From NCBI GenBank assembly GCA_963829505.1, contig CAWHIL010000001.1, positions 186,001-250,000 of the forward strand: 64,000 nt of DNA. Direction: 5' to 3'. The stretch comes from Roseiarcus sp963829505 (lineage in GTDB: Bacteria; Pseudomonadota; Alphaproteobacteria; Rhizobiales; Beijerinckiaceae). The first letter of the stretch is position 1. Every line of letters starts with the position of its first letter. Below the pieces are notes generated by a model that saw nothing but the letters and a program-made list of their open reading frames with translations, was not told the origin of the DNA and did no database searches. This document shows, in pieces, positions 17,167 through 26,771 of this stretch. The position numbers and the translations under genes were made by a program.

Positions 17167-18651
17167 TCACCGAAACGGCGGCTCGTCGAAGCTTCTGAGC
17201 TTGCGCGAATGCAGCGTCTCGTCGGCGCTCTGGAGGAGCCCGATCGCCGCGAGGCCGATCTGCAGGTGCTCGCCGATCGAGCGCTCGTAGAAGGCGTTCG
17301 CGGCGCCGGGCAGCTTGATCTCGCCGTGCAGCGGCTTGTCGGAGACGCAGAGCAGCGTCCCGTAGGGCACGCGCATCCGGAAGCCCTGGGTGGCGACGGT
17401 GGCCGATTCCATGTCGACCGCAATGGCGCGCGAGACGTTGATGAGCCGCCGCTCCTTCGACCAGCGCAATTCCCAGTTGCGGTCGTCGTTGGTGACGACG
17501 GTGCCGGTGCGCAGGCGCCGCTTGATCTGGTCGCCCTTCTCGCCCGTGACCTTCGCCACCGCCTGCTGCATGGCGACCTGCACCTCGGCGATCGCCGGGA
17601 TCGGCGTCATCAGCGGCACCGCATCGTCGAGGATGTTGTCGCGCCTGAGATAGGCGTGCGCCAGCACATAGTCGCCGATCTGCTGCGACTGGCGCAGGCC
17701 CGCGCAATGGCCGACCATCAGCCAGCAGTGCGGGCGCAGCACCGCGAGGTGGTCGGTGATGTTCTTGGCGTTGGCCGGCCCGACGCCGATGTTGATCAAG
17801 CTGACGCCGCGCCCGTCGGTGCGAACGAGATGATAGGCCGGCATCTGGAAGCGGTGCCAGGCGACGCCGGTCGCCTTGAACTCGGCCTCCTCCGGCGACA
17901 GCGACCGGTCGATGACGACGTTGCCGGGAAGGACCACCTTCTCGACCGACGGATCGGAATGAAGCTGCTTCAGGCCCCAGTGGACGAACTGGTCGACATA
18001 GCGGTGATAGTTGGTGAGCAGGAGCCAGGGCTGAATCCCGCGCCAGTCGGACCCGGTGTAGTGGACGAGCCGGCGCAGCGAATAATCGACGCGCGGCGCG
18101 TCGAAGAGGGCCAGCGGCCGCTCGCGCTCGTCGAAGAACTCGCCGTCGGCCGTCTCGTCGCCGATGGTGGCGAGCGAGGGAATGGGGAAGTAGCGGGCGA
18201 GGCCGGCGGCGTCGGCGCCGCCGCGGGTCAGCTCGTCGCCGCTCTCGATCACATACGGGTAGGGGATTTCCTGCTCCCCCACCCCGACCTCGACATGGGC
18301 GCCATATTCGAGGACCAGCGGGTCGAGTTGCTCCAGAAGATAGGCGCGGAAATCCGCCGGCTGCGTCACGGTGGTCGTATAGACGCCGGCCTCGCTGAAC
18401 TTGGCGTAGGCGCGGGCGTTGACCGGCGGCGGCCCGCTCGGCTCGTAGATCAGGCGCAGCGCCGGATAGCGGAAACGCGCCCGTGTCGCGGCCGTCGGCG
18501 GCTCGCCCGTCTTCAGATAGCGCTCGACCGCGCCGCGCAGAGCCTGCGCCGCCTCGTCGTAGAGGCTGACCAGCCGGTCGACCGCTTCGACAGGCGTCGC
18601 GAGCCGCTCGAACGGTCCTTTGGCGATCTCGTCGGGCGGAGCAGCGGGCAC
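17167..18651 (-). CDS. amn: AMP nucleosidase
   Basis: Cytoplasmic enzyme that splits AMP into adenine and ribose 5-phosphate in purine salvage and energy balance. The 494-aa product has the two-part layout of Amn. The N-terminal regulatory domain includes RFRYPALRLIYEPSGPPPVNARAYAKFSEAGVY. The C-terminal nucleoside-phosphorylase-like domain includes GVSLINIGVGPANAKNITDHLAVLRPHCWLMVGHCAGLR, VVTNDDRNWELRWSKERR and AVDMESATVATQGF. Start is a GTG with AAAGGA eight bases upstream. Length is normal. Downstream, a promoter-like sequence and a GAAG array run head-on into its 3' end. That is shared with the purine-related gene at 46367. Confidence 0.94.
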   Translation of the reverse strand: MPAAPPDEIAKGPFERLATPVEAVDRLVSLYDEAAQALRGAVERYLKTGEPPTAATRARFRYPALRLIYEPSGPPPVNARAYAKFSEAGVYTTTVTQPADFRAYLLEQLDPLVLEYGAHVEVGVGEQEIPYPYVIESGDELTRGGADAAGLARYFPIPSLATIGDETADGEFFDERERPLALFDAPRVDYSLRRLVHYTGSDWRGIQPWLLLTNYHRYVDQFVHWGLKQLHSDPSVEKVVLPGNVVIDRSLSPEEAEFKATGVAWHRFQMPAYHLVRTDGRGVSLINIGVGPANAKNITDHLAVLRPHCWLMVGHCAGLRQSQQIGDYVLAHAYLRRDNILDDAVPLMTPIPAIAEVQVAMQQAVAKVTGEKGDQIKRRLRTGTVVTNDDRNWELRWSKERRLINVSRAIAVDMESATVATQGFRMRVPYGTLLCVSDKPLHGEIKLPGAANAFYERSIGEHLQIGLAAIGLLQSADETLHSRKLRSFDEPPFR

Positions 18652-18930
18652 CGGCCAATCCTTTCGTTCGCGTCCGCTCCGGGCGGCGATGCAGGCGAGT
18701 ACGACAGTATGGACCGGGGCCGCAAGCTTCGCCTCGACGCCGCCGCGGGCGGACGCATGGCCCGCGGAGACCGAGGCCTCCCGGACGGCATCCCTCTCCG
18801 CGAACGTCGCGATCCCGTCAAGGTGGATTGCCGGCCCGGTCGGCGAGACGGGGGGTCCCCCCGTGCCGACCTCCGTTCGGGCGCCGGGCGGTCGAGGGTC
18901 CGGCGGCGGCGCGGCCCGCGGACACGAATC

Positions 18931-20715
18931 TCAGAGCGCCCGCACCTTCACATACGAGCCCGGCGCGTCCTCGATGGCTTTGAGCTTGTGGTCCCCCGGC
19001 ACGCGCGCCTTAACCTGGCCGCCGGCGAATTTCGTGACCCACTTGTCCCAGTGGGGCCACCACGACCCCTCCTGCGCCGTCGCGCCCTTGAACCATTCGT
19101 CCGGGCTCGCCGGCAGCTTGTCGCTGGTCCAGTGGCCGTACTTGCTCCCCGGGGGGCTGATGACGCCCGCGAGATGGCCCGAGGCCGCAAGCGTGAAGGT
19201 GACAGGGCCCGAATAGATCTGCGTCGCCGCATAGGTCGACTTCCACGGCGCGAGATGATCCTCGCGGCAGGACAGCAGGAAGGTCGGCGTCTTGATCTTC
19301 GAGAGATCGATCGGCGTGCCGGCGAGCGTGATCCCGCCGGGCTCCTTCAAGAGGTTCTTCTGATACATGTTGCGCATATAGTAGGAATGCATGACCGCCG
19401 GCATGCGCGTGGCGTCGGCGTTCCAGAAGAGGAGGTCGAACGGCGCCGGCTCCTTGCCGAGCAGGTAGTTGTTGACCACGAACGACCAGATGAGGTCGTT
19501 CGATCGCAGCATGTTGAACGACATCGCCATATCGCCGGCGTCGAGATAGCCGTGGCTCTCCATGCGCTTCTCGACCGAATGGATCTGGTCCTCGTCGATG
19601 AAGACGCCCATATCGCCGACTTCGGTGAAGTCGATGAGGGTGACGAAATAGGTGGCGCTGGCGATGCGCTCGCCCTGCCCGTGGGCGTTGAGATAGGCGA
19701 GCGCGCAGGCGAGGATCGTTCCGCCCATGCAATAGCCGATGACGTTGAGGCTCTTCTCGCCCGTCGCCGCCTGGATCGCGTCGAACGAGGCGATGAGACC
19801 GCCGGTCATGAAATCCTCGAACGGCGTTTGAGCGATCTCTTCGTCGATGTTGGCCCACGAGGTAACGAACACGGTGTGGCCCTGGTCGACCGCCCATTTG
19901 ATGAACGAGTTCTTCGGCTTGAGGTCGAGCACGTAGAACTTGTTGATCCACGGCATGATGATGAAGAGCGGCCGCTTGCGCACCTTCGCCGTGCTGGCGT
20001 CGTATTGCAGCACCTGCAGAAGCTTGTTCTCGAAGATGACCTTGCCCGGCGTCGTCGCGATGTCCTCGCCGAGGTGGAACGCGTCCTTGCTCGTCATGGA
20101 GATCTGCAGCCTGCCGTCTCCCTCGTCGAGATCGGCGAGCACGTGCTCGAGGCCGCTCAAGAGGTTCTGGCCGCCGGTCTCGAGCGTCGCGTTCAGCACC
20201 TCGGGGTTGGTCGCGATGAAGTTCGACGGCGACATCGCGTCGACGAACTGGCGCGTATAGAAGTCGACCTTCTTCGCCGTCTTCGGGTCGACGTCCTTGA
20301 CGCTGCGGACCGTCGACAACAGCGATTTCGACGCGACGACGTAACTCTCGCGGATGAAGCTGAAGACCGCGTTCTCGCTCCATTCCGGGTGGCTGAAGCG
20401 CTTGTCTCTCGGGAGGGCGGCGTCCTCGCTCGGGAGGTTCAGCATCCGCTCGGCGGCGTGGCGCCAGACGTTCATGCTCTCGTTGAAGAGTTCGATCTGC
20501 GCCGCTGCAAGCGTCGACGGATCGGTCATCATGCGGGTCATCAGATCGAAGAACGCCCCACCGATCACGTTCGCGTCGCCAAGCCCCATGTGCCCGTCGT
20601 CGGGCTGCTTGGCGAGGAAGCGCAGCATCAGCTTCTGGCTTTGTTCGGCGATGGCCTGAAACTGCCCGGCGAGGACCATCGGGTCCCAAACGGTCGTCTG
20701 GTTGTCGGCCGTCAT
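18931..20715 (-). CDS. phaC: Class I poly(R)-hydroxyalkanoate synthase
   Basis: Polymerises (R)-3-hydroxyacyl-CoA, typically 3-hydroxybutyryl-CoA, into storage polyester at granule surfaces. The 594-aa length is normal for class I. The modified lipase box is IGYCMGG, with catalytic Cys at about residue 329. The Asp of the triad lies in SCREDHLAPW and the His in SGHLAGVI. The N-terminal domain (FFDLMTRMMTDPSTLAAAQIELFNESMNVW) is typical. GGGAGGA precedes the ATG. No PhaA, PhaB, phasin or PhaR gene is adjacent; the neighbours (amn and a HAD hydrolase) look unrelated. Between amn and phaC are about 280 bases in which I see nothing. Confidence 0.95.
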   Translation of the reverse strand: MTADNQTTVWDPMVLAGQFQAIAEQSQKLMLRFLAKQPDDGHMGLGDANVIGGAFFDLMTRMMTDPSTLAAAQIELFNESMNVWRHAAERMLNLPSEDAALPRDKRFSHPEWSENAVFSFIRESYVVASKSLLSTVRSVKDVDPKTAKKVDFYTRQFVDAMSPSNFIATNPEVLNATLETGGQNLLSGLEHVLADLDEGDGRLQISMTSKDAFHLGEDIATTPGKVIFENKLLQVLQYDASTAKVRKRPLFIIMPWINKFYVLDLKPKNSFIKWAVDQGHTVFVTSWANIDEEIAQTPFEDFMTGGLIASFDAIQAATGEKSLNVIGYCMGGTILACALAYLNAHGQGERIASATYFVTLIDFTEVGDMGVFIDEDQIHSVEKRMESHGYLDAGDMAMSFNMLRSNDLIWSFVVNNYLLGKEPAPFDLLFWNADATRMPAVMHSYYMRNMYQKNLLKEPGGITLAGTPIDLSKIKTPTFLLSCREDHLAPWKSTYAATQIYSGPVTFTLAASGHLAGVISPPGSKYGHWTSDKLPASPDEWFKGATAQEGSWWPHWDKWVTKFAGGQVKARVPGDHKLKAIEDAPGSYVKVRAL

Positions 20716-20967
20716 GTCGTCCTCCCTCGCTGTCGGCTTCCGCCCGTCTCTTCGGTCGCGCCGGGCCCCGGCCGTTTCGTCTTCCGGCTCTCAGGGCTGC
20801 CCCGCGCTTTCGAACCTCGTCGCCGGCGTCGACGTTTCCGCGTCCCTTCCGACGCCTCCACCGATAGCAGCAAGACCATCGGCGGGACATAAGACGGAAG
20901 TCGATTCGTTCGAAGCGCGATGCCTTCGAGCCGCCGATCGTTCGAAAGCGCGTGCGTTCCGGGAGCC

Positions 20968-22008
20968 TCAGCCGTCGAAGGAGAAGATCCGGCGCCAGTC
21001 CGTCTTCATGCTGACGACGATCCAGCCGTCTTTCCGCGCCTCGTCGTCGAGCGCTTGCGGAAAGGCCCCGACCTTCGTCTCCGGCAGGCCGCGCGCCGGC
21101 CCGTAGGCGTATTCGCGCGCGCCGTCGTCGTGCAGGAGAAGCATGGCGAGCCGCGCGCCGTCGCCCGCCGTGGCGTATTCGAGCATCTCCCGGTCGCCGC
21201 TCGAATTGCCGAAGGCGAGATGCGGGCGCCGCCCGATCATCAGATGGATGCCCTGCGCCTTGCCGGCGTTGTCGTCGTTGAGGAGCAGCTTCGGCTCCTT
21301 GATGAGCTCGGGCTTGCCGTCGGCGCCGTACACATAGCTCACCTCTCCAGCCGTGCCGACCACCTGCTCCGGCGGGATTCCATAGACCGGCTCGGCATAG
21401 GCGCGCACGAAGTCCTGGCCGCCGCCGGTGACGATGTAGGTCCGGAAGCCGTTCGCCCGGAGATGGCCCAGGAGCTCGATCTGCGGCTGATAGACGAGGT
21501 CGGTGAAAGGCCGCTTCCAGCGCGGATCGCGGGCGCTCGCGATCCACCTTCTGACGTCGTTCTCGAAAGCCTCGACGTCCATGCCGGTCAGCGTCGCCGA
21601 AACGATCGCGACGAGATCGTCCATCGTCAGCCGCGCCATCGCCTCCCGGTCGCCCGAGAGCACGGCCTTGATCGCTTTCTCGTCCGCCAATTCCGGCTTC
21701 GCCTTCACCGCGTCCGGCACGCGGTCGAAGCAATAGACGAGCTGAGTATAGATCGGATGCTCGACCCACAGCGTGCCGTCCTGGTCGAACGTCGCGACGC
21801 GCTCGGCCGGCGGGACGAAAAGCGGGCTCGCGGCGTCGGTCGTCGCACGGACGAAATCGAGGATCGCCTGTTTCGCCGGCCCGTCGCTCCACGAGACAAG
21901 CGGCGTCGACTGGGGGGCCCCGGTCTCGGCGGCCGCGCGCGCGAGGCCGCCGAGTACGCCCGCCCCGCCAAGCAGGAGCGCGGAGAACTGCCGTCGATCG
22001 AGCGCCAT
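20968..22008 (-). CDS. Tat-exported HAD-family hydrolase
   Basis: A 346-aa predicted periplasmic phosphatase of the HAD superfamily. The N-terminus has a twin-arginine-type signal (MALDRRQFSALLLGGAGVLGGLARAAA, cleavage about residue 27). Motif I is ATFDQDGTLW (Asp75 nucleophile, Asp77 acid), motif II IVTGGGQDF, then a Lys in KEPKLLLNDD and motif IV FGNSSGDREML. The long cap between motifs I and II resembles phosphoserine-phosphatase-type HADs. GGGAG precedes the ATG. Substrate unknown. The 252 bases between this gene and phaC carry no recognisable feature. Confidence 0.85.
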   Translation of the reverse strand: MALDRRQFSALLLGGAGVLGGLARAAAETGAPQSTPLVSWSDGPAKQAILDFVRATTDAASPLFVPPAERVATFDQDGTLWVEHPIYTQLVYCFDRVPDAVKAKPELADEKAIKAVLSGDREAMARLTMDDLVAIVSATLTGMDVEAFENDVRRWIASARDPRWKRPFTDLVYQPQIELLGHLRANGFRTYIVTGGGQDFVRAYAEPVYGIPPEQVVGTAGEVSYVYGADGKPELIKEPKLLLNDDNAGKAQGIHLMIGRRPHLAFGNSSGDREMLEYATAGDGARLAMLLLHDDGAREYAYGPARGLPETKVGAFPQALDDEARKDGWIVVSMKTDWRRIFSFDG

Positions 22009-22082
22009 GCAAAGCTCCCGGCGTCGTCGGCCGTCTCTGGCCGCCGTCCACGCGAAGCGGACGGCCGCGGCGGCCTCGCGTC

Positions 22083-22847
22083 CTACTTGTCGATATTATT
22101 CATCGCCTCCTGGAGGGCGTTGGGCGACACTCGAAAGATTCCGGTGTACGGCAGCCCGAGCTCCAGAATGAGAAAGATCGCAAACGCCACGCACACCGCG
22201 CCGAACGTCAGGGCCGACAGAACCAGCCCGTTCAATTCGGCGAAGAGGCCCATGCCGAAGAACAGGATGACCGCCCAGATGGCCAACACCGCGATCAGCC
22301 CTGGGGTCACCGGGAAGCTCGAGACCTGCAGCGACTGAAGGATGCGCGCATGCTCCATCTGTCCGGCGAGCGCGTTGGCCGAGGCGAGCGCCTGCTTCTG
22401 CTGGTCGGTCGTCGGCGTCAGCGAGGCCAGAAAAGCCTTCATCCCCTGCCCGGCGGCGATCGGGTAGGAAACGTTGAGCTTGCTCGCATCGGCGTCGCCG
22501 TCGCCCCAGAACGTGTTGTAGGCGCTCTGGACGGCGTCCTTGAGCTTGTCGCGGGCGGGCTTCGTCTCGGGGCCGTACTGGGCGAGCGCCTGGTCAAGTT
22601 CGATGATGTTCGCCGACAGGGCCTCGAGCGACGTCTTCTGGCCGCCGAAGAAGGCGAAGCTCGTGCCGATGAGCGTGCCGAGCACCAGCGCCAGAAGCAG
22701 GCTGACGAGACCGGCGACCTGACCCACGACGCTTCTGGCGCTGTCGTTCTTCTGGTCGGCCGGCAGCCTCCTGTGCGCCCAGAGGCCGATCAGGCCCGCG
22801 CCGAGGGTGACGAGGAAGATCAGGAGTGCGATGAAAACGATGGACAT
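22083..22847 (-). CDS. DUF4239 membrane protein
   Basis: A 254-aa inner-membrane protein of the DUF4239 (bestrophin-like) family. Four hydrophobic segments: residues 3-25 (VFIALLIFLVTLGAGLIGLW), 45-70, about 180-200 (LIAVLAIWAVILFFGMGLFAEL) and 208-232. A soluble helical stretch containing ELDQALAQYGPETKPARDKL and TDQQKQALASANALAGQME lies between the pairs. The ending SPNALQEAMNNI is characteristic. A paralogue with the same layout follows upstream on the same strand. Function is unknown; bestrophin likeness suggests anion conductance but this is not shown. Confidence 0.85.
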   Translation of the reverse strand: MSIVFIALLIFLVTLGAGLIGLWAHRRLPADQKNDSARSVVGQVAGLVSLLLALVLGTLIGTSFAFFGGQKTSLEALSANIIELDQALAQYGPETKPARDKLKDAVQSAYNTFWGDGDADASKLNVSYPIAAGQGMKAFLASLTPTTDQQKQALASANALAGQMEHARILQSLQVSSFPVTPGLIAVLAIWAVILFFGMGLFAELNGLVLSALTFGAVCVAFAIFLILELGLPYTGIFRVSPNALQEAMNNIDK

Positions 22848-22955
22848 ATGTTTGGCCCCGCTGGGTGTCTTCTTGCCGTCGACACGCTTAGACCGGCAGA
22901 CGCAGGAGTGTCCACGCCCTTTCAGCCAATTACCCAGCGATTATTGGCCTCGACC

Positions 22956-23750
22956 CTAACGCTGTCCGCCCACCCGTCCCTCATCCGCGCCCATGGCGCT
23001 GAGGACGCGCTCGAGCGGCGCGGGAGACGCGCGAAAGAGCCCCGAATAGGGGGAGCTCAAGTCCATGATGACGTAGACCGCGCTGGCGATTGCCAGCGAG
23101 CCCAATGCGAAGATGACGAACGCCATCGGGCTCGCGCGCGACATCAGCCCGTAGGCGCAGAACAGGCCCGCTATCCATCCCGTGACGACGTAGATGAGGG
23201 GATAGGACACCGGGCTCGAAAGCCCGAAGGCGATCTGCAGCCGCGACTGGGCGATCGAGTCGACCGTCTGCGTCGCCGAAGCGAGCGCCTGCTTCTGCTC
23301 GTCGGTCTCCGGCGTCAACGACTGGAGATAACTCGTCTTGTGGCGCAGGCTGTCGAGCGCTTGGGAGAAGTTCCTGGCGACGAAGTCCTCATCGCCGTGG
23401 TTCTCGCCCCAGACCTGGGCGACCGTTCGCGCGAGATCCTGGCGCAGGTGGGTCCGCCCCGCCTCCGCCGCCGGACCGTAGTCGGTGAGCGCGAGATCGA
23501 GTTGCAGGACCTTGGCGGCGAGCGTCTGGATCGCGACGTTCTGGCTCGAATAGACGCCGTAGGCCGTCCAGATCAGAAGTCCGAGCACCAGCGCCGCAAG
23601 CAGCGTCAGAAGCCCGGCCATCGCGCCGATCAGATCCTTCGGCGCGCCCGTCGTGAAGCGCTCCGGCAAGATCCGCTGCAGCAGAAGACCGATCGCGCCG
23701 AAGGCGAAGATGACAAGCCCGATCGTCAGGGAGAAGGTTTCGTCGCTCAT
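22956..23750 (-). CDS. DUF4239 membrane protein, paralogue
   Basis: A 264-aa paralogue of the adjacent DUF4239 protein, sharing four membrane segments and the words LDLALTDYGPAAEAGRTHLRQ, TDEQKQALASATQTVDSIAQSRLQ, LSSPYSGLFRASPAPLERVL. The two genes are in tandem, 108 bases apart, and clearly arose by duplication. aqpZ lies 87 bases further downstream on the same strand, so the four minus-strand genes from aqpZ to the HAD hydrolase may be transcribed together. Role unknown. Confidence 0.84.
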   Translation of the reverse strand: MSDETFSLTIGLVIFAFGAIGLLLQRILPERFTTGAPKDLIGAMAGLLTLLAALVLGLLIWTAYGVYSSQNVAIQTLAAKVLQLDLALTDYGPAAEAGRTHLRQDLARTVAQVWGENHGDEDFVARNFSQALDSLRHKTSYLQSLTPETDEQKQALASATQTVDSIAQSRLQIAFGLSSPVSYPLIYVVTGWIAGLFCAYGLMSRASPMAFVIFALGSLAIASAVYVIMDLSSPYSGLFRASPAPLERVLSAMGADEGRVGGQR

Positions 23751-23837
23751 CGTTTCCGTCCGGCGTCGGCCCGGCTCGCAGGTTCGCCGCGCCCGGCGCT
23801 GGAATCAGACGCCGGGCGCGTGCGTTCGCGTCTCGTT

Positions 23838-24545
23838 TCATTCCGCCTTGGCGTCGAGGAGGGCGCCTTCGCGGTAGAGGAATCCGGCGAGGCCGGCCCC
23901 GATCAGCGGGGCGACGATGAAGAGCCAGAGCTGCGCGACCGCTTGCGGGTTCGAGCCCATGCCGACGAGCGCCGGGCCGATCGAGCGGGCCGGATTGACC
24001 GAGGTGCCGGTGACGTTGATGCCGACGAGGTGGATGGCGACCAGCGCGAGGCCGATCGCAAGACCGGCGAACCCCTTCGGCATGAAGGGATGCGTGACGC
24101 CGAGAATGGTGACGAGGAAGAGGAAGGTGGCCACGATCTCGAAGACGAGCGCCGAGAGCGTCCCATACTCGCCGAGATAGCCCGTCCCCCAGCCGTTCTG
24201 GCCCAAGCCCCCGGTCCAGCCGGACGCCTTGCCCGAGAGGATGATGTAGAGCACGGCCGCGCCGACGAGCGCGCCGGCCACCTGGGCGATCCAGTATTGA
24301 ACCATGTCGGCGGCGCTCATGCGTCCGGCCGTGAACACGCCGAAGCTGACCGCCGGATTGACGTGGCAGCCCGAGATCGGGCCGATGCCATAGGCCATCG
24401 CGACGATGGCGAAACCGAAGGCGCTCGCGATGCCGAGGAGGTCGACCGCGGTCGCGCCCGTCCCCATGCCGCCGATCGCGGCCGTGCCGCAACCGAAGAA
24501 GACGAGCGCGAACGTACCGATGAATTCAGCGAGAAGCTTGTTCAT
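23838..24545 (-). CDS. aqpZ: Aquaporin Z (water channel)
   Basis: Inner-membrane water channel of the MIP family, 235 aa, six membrane helices. Both NPA half-helices are present: GCHVNPAV (Asn63-Pro64-Ala65) and TSVNPARS (Asn184-Pro185-Ala186). The aromatic/Arg filter residues typical of water-selective channels fit: His in IHLVGINVTG and Arg after the second NPA. I chose the ATG at 24545, giving MNKLLAEFIGTFALVFFGCG, which matches AqpZ starts; the longer frame to 24677 adds unrelated sequence. About 230 bases of promoter space separate it from the divergent fluC gene. Confidence 0.95.
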   Translation of the reverse strand: MNKLLAEFIGTFALVFFGCGTAAIGGMGTGATAVDLLGIASAFGFAIVAMAYGIGPISGCHVNPAVSFGVFTAGRMSAADMVQYWIAQVAGALVGAAVLYIILSGKASGWTGGLGQNGWGTGYLGEYGTLSALVFEIVATFLFLVTILGVTHPFMPKGFAGLAIGLALVAIHLVGINVTGTSVNPARSIGPALVGMGSNPQAVAQLWLFIVAPLIGAGLAGFLYREGALLDAKAE

Positions 24546-24772
24546 TACCCCATTTCCCTTCAGAGAGTCGCCTGCCTGCCGTCGATCGGTGGCAAGTGGG
24601 CCGATAGACCAAAGCCGTGTAATGTTCCAGACGGCAGCCGCTCCAACGCGTGGACAATCGCTGACCACGGGGCGCACTTTCGCCGCGACCGCACGCGGCT
24701 GGCGCCGGTTGCGCCCCAGCGGCGGATGCCGTTAACTCCGCCGACGCTCCCCCGACGGATTTGACGCTTGCG

Positions 24773-25168
24773 ATGACGTGGCTCTGGGTAATGCTTGGCA
24801 GCGCGCTCGGGGGCGTGGCGCGCTATTGGCTTTCGGCCTCGGTCTCCCAAGGCTTCGGCGCGACCTTCCCGCTCGGCACGCTGATCGTGAACGTCACCGG
24901 CTCATTCGTCATCGGCTTTTTCGCCGTCCTGACGGGCCCGGACGGCCGGGTGTTCGCCGGCACGGACGCGCGCCAGTTCGTGATGACGGGAATTTGCGGC
25001 GGCTACACCACTTTCTCCTCATTCAGCCTTCAGACTCTGAACCTCGCGCGCGACAGCGAGTGGCTGCTCGCCGGCGTCAACGTCGTGCTGTCGGTGATTC
25101 TCTGCCTCGTCGCCGTATGGCTCGGCGCCGTCGCCGCCGGCGCGCTCAATGCGCTGAAAGGAGCGTGA
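24773..25168 (+). CDS. crcB: Fluoride ion channel FluC (CrcB)
   Basis: Small dual-topology fluoride exporter of the inner membrane, 131 aa with four hydrophobic helices. It has the family words GSALGGVARYWLS, PLGTLIVNVTGSFVIGF (the Asn of the pore) and GICGGYTTFSSFSLQT. The ATG at 24773 matches CrcB N-termini. A TTG at 24761 (four codons earlier) is an alternative. Its stop lies four bases before the DUF190 start, a pairing seen in many bacteria where DUF190 accompanies CrcB. I looked for a fluoride riboswitch upstream and did not find a convincing one. Confidence 0.93.
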   Translation: MTWLWVMLGSALGGVARYWLSASVSQGFGATFPLGTLIVNVTGSFVIGFFAVLTGPDGRVFAGTDARQFVMTGICGGYTTFSSFSLQTLNLARDSEWLLAGVNVVLSVILCLVAVWLGAVAAGALNALKGA

Positions 25169-25173
25169 ACGCC

Positions 25174-25524
25174 ATGGATCTCCCCCGCGACGCCATGTTG
25201 CTGCGGATCTTCTTCGGCGAGGACGACAAGTTCAACGGACGGCCGCTCTACGAGGCGATCGTCAAGGCGGCGCGCGAGGCCAAGCTCGCCGGCGCGACGG
25301 TTCTCCGCGGGCCGATGGGCTTCGGCCGGTCGAGCCGCGTTCACACGACGAAGATCCTCGCGCTTTCCGAAGACCTGCCGCTGATCGTCGAGATCGTCGA
25401 CACGGAACAGGCGATCAAGGCCTTCCTGCCGACGCTCGACGCCATGATGGGTAGCGGCCTCGTGACGCTCGAGAAGGTGCAGGTGCTCCAGTACGGAGCG
25501 GACGTCAAGCACGCACCGGCCTGA
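25174..25524 (+). CDS. DUF190 domain protein
   Basis: A 116-aa soluble PII-like protein of the DUF190 family, often encoded next to fluC. Recognisable words: LLRIFFGEDDKFNGRPLYEAIVKAAREAKLAGATVLRGPMGFG and LSEDLPLIVEIVDTEQAIKAFLPTLDAMM. AAAGGAG lies about ten bases before the ATG at 25174; an in-frame GTG at 25165 overlaps the fluC stop but is too close to that site. Co-transcribed with fluC. Its biochemical role in fluoride resistance is not established. Confidence 0.9.
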   Translation: MDLPRDAMLLRIFFGEDDKFNGRPLYEAIVKAAREAKLAGATVLRGPMGFGRSSRVHTTKILALSEDLPLIVEIVDTEQAIKAFLPTLDAMMGSGLVTLEKVQVLQYGADVKHAPA

Positions 25525-25528
25525 ACGC

Positions 25529-26728
25529 ATGGGCGGTCGCCATGGGCTTGGGTTCACGGCGCTGCTCGGCGCGCTCTCGGCGGTTCCCGCGATCTCGATC
25601 GACATGGCGCTCCCGAGCGTCGGTCTGGTCCAAGCCAATTTCGGCGTGAGCGCCGCGGAAGCCGCATCCTCGATCGCGGTCTTCCTCGCAGGTTTCTCGA
25701 CCGCGCCGGTCGCGGTCGGCCCGCTTGCCGACCGGTTCGGGCGAAGGCCGCTGATGCTGGCGGGCCTCGTCCTTTTCACGCTCGCGGCGGCCTCTTGCGC
25801 GCTTGCGCCGTCGATCGGCGTTTTGATCGCCTCGCGCGTTCTGCAGGGCGTCGGCGCTGGAACGGTCGCCGTCCTTCCACGCGCGATGATCCGGGACCTG
25901 TTCGAGGGACGCGAGGCCCGGCTGCAACTCGCCGCGATCTCCATCGTCTTCAGCGTCGCGCCGCTGATCGGCCCGACGCTCGGCGCGGGCCTGCTCGCGA
26001 TCGGGCCCTGGCGGCTGATCTACGCGACCCATGCGGCGGTCGGAGTTGCGCTCGGCATAACCGTGCTCGCGACGCTCGAAGAGTCGCACGATGCGGCGAT
26101 GCGACGGAGCCTGAAGCCGGCCGCGGTCGTCGCATCATACCGCCGCGCGCTGACAAACCGCATGTGCAGCGGTTTCTCGATGGTCGTCGGTCTCGTCTTC
26201 GCGGGCCTCTTCGCCTACGTCAACGTGTCGCCGCTTCTGTTCATCGAGGGATACGGCGTGTCGCAGGCGGGTTTCGGGGCGCTGTTCGCCATGACAGCCT
26301 CGGGCGTCGTCGCCGGCTCGCTTCTCAACACCTGGCTCGTCAGGCGCCATGCCCGTCCGCGCGCGGTGCTCGACGCCGCGCTTGGCGTCATCGCTCTTGC
26401 GGCGCTTGCCGTCCTGCTCACGAGCCTGGCGATCCCTCGCCCCGCGCTTGTCTTGGTGATCGCGCCGGTCATTGTCTACATCACGGCGTTCGGCCTCATC
26501 GTTCCAAACGCCGTGCACGAGGCCATTCATCCGCTGCCCGAGATCGCCGGCGTCGCCTCGGCGGTCATGATGTCCGCCCAGATGCTTTTTGGCGCGGCCG
26601 GCGGTTTCCTGGCAGGCGCGCTCTATCGCGACGCCTCGCCGTTTTCGATCGGCCTCGTCATGGCCGCTGGCGCGCTCGGCGCGGGCGCGCTCTACCTCGT
26701 CCGGTTGCGGCCGGAGATCGAATCCTAG
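25529..26728 (+). CDS. MFS multidrug efflux transporter (Bcr/CflA type)
   Basis: A 399-aa inner-membrane drug/proton antiporter with 12 predicted helices. The motif between helices 2 and 3 is GPLADRFGRRPLMLAG. The N-terminal PAISIDMALPSVG (helix 1 with acidic residue) and VLQGVGAGTVAVLPRAMIRDLFEGREA (helix 4-5 loop) are typical of the Bcr/CflA branch. It starts five bases after the DUF190 stop. A close paralogue follows 43 bases downstream on the same strand, frameshifted near its end. Substrate unknown. Confidence 0.88.
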   Translation: MGGRHGLGFTALLGALSAVPAISIDMALPSVGLVQANFGVSAAEAASSIAVFLAGFSTAPVAVGPLADRFGRRPLMLAGLVLFTLAAASCALAPSIGVLIASRVLQGVGAGTVAVLPRAMIRDLFEGREARLQLAAISIVFSVAPLIGPTLGAGLLAIGPWRLIYATHAAVGVALGITVLATLEESHDAAMRRSLKPAAVVASYRRALTNRMCSGFSMVVGLVFAGLFAYVNVSPLLFIEGYGVSQAGFGALFAMTASGVVAGSLLNTWLVRRHARPRAVLDAALGVIALAALAVLLTSLAIPRPALVLVIAPVIVYITAFGLIVPNAVHEAIHPLPEIAGVASAVMMSAQMLFGAAGGFLAGALYRDASPFSIGLVMAAGALGAGALYLVRLRPEIES

Positions 26729-26771
26729 AGAAACGCGGCCGGCCGATCGGCCTTGAGCCTCCGGGGGACGC

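Noticed and set aside
24690..24772. Possible fluoride riboswitch before crcB
   Set aside because: GGCGGATGCCG and nearby GC-rich words recall part of the crcB motif, but the conserved pseudoknot pieces and their order are not there.
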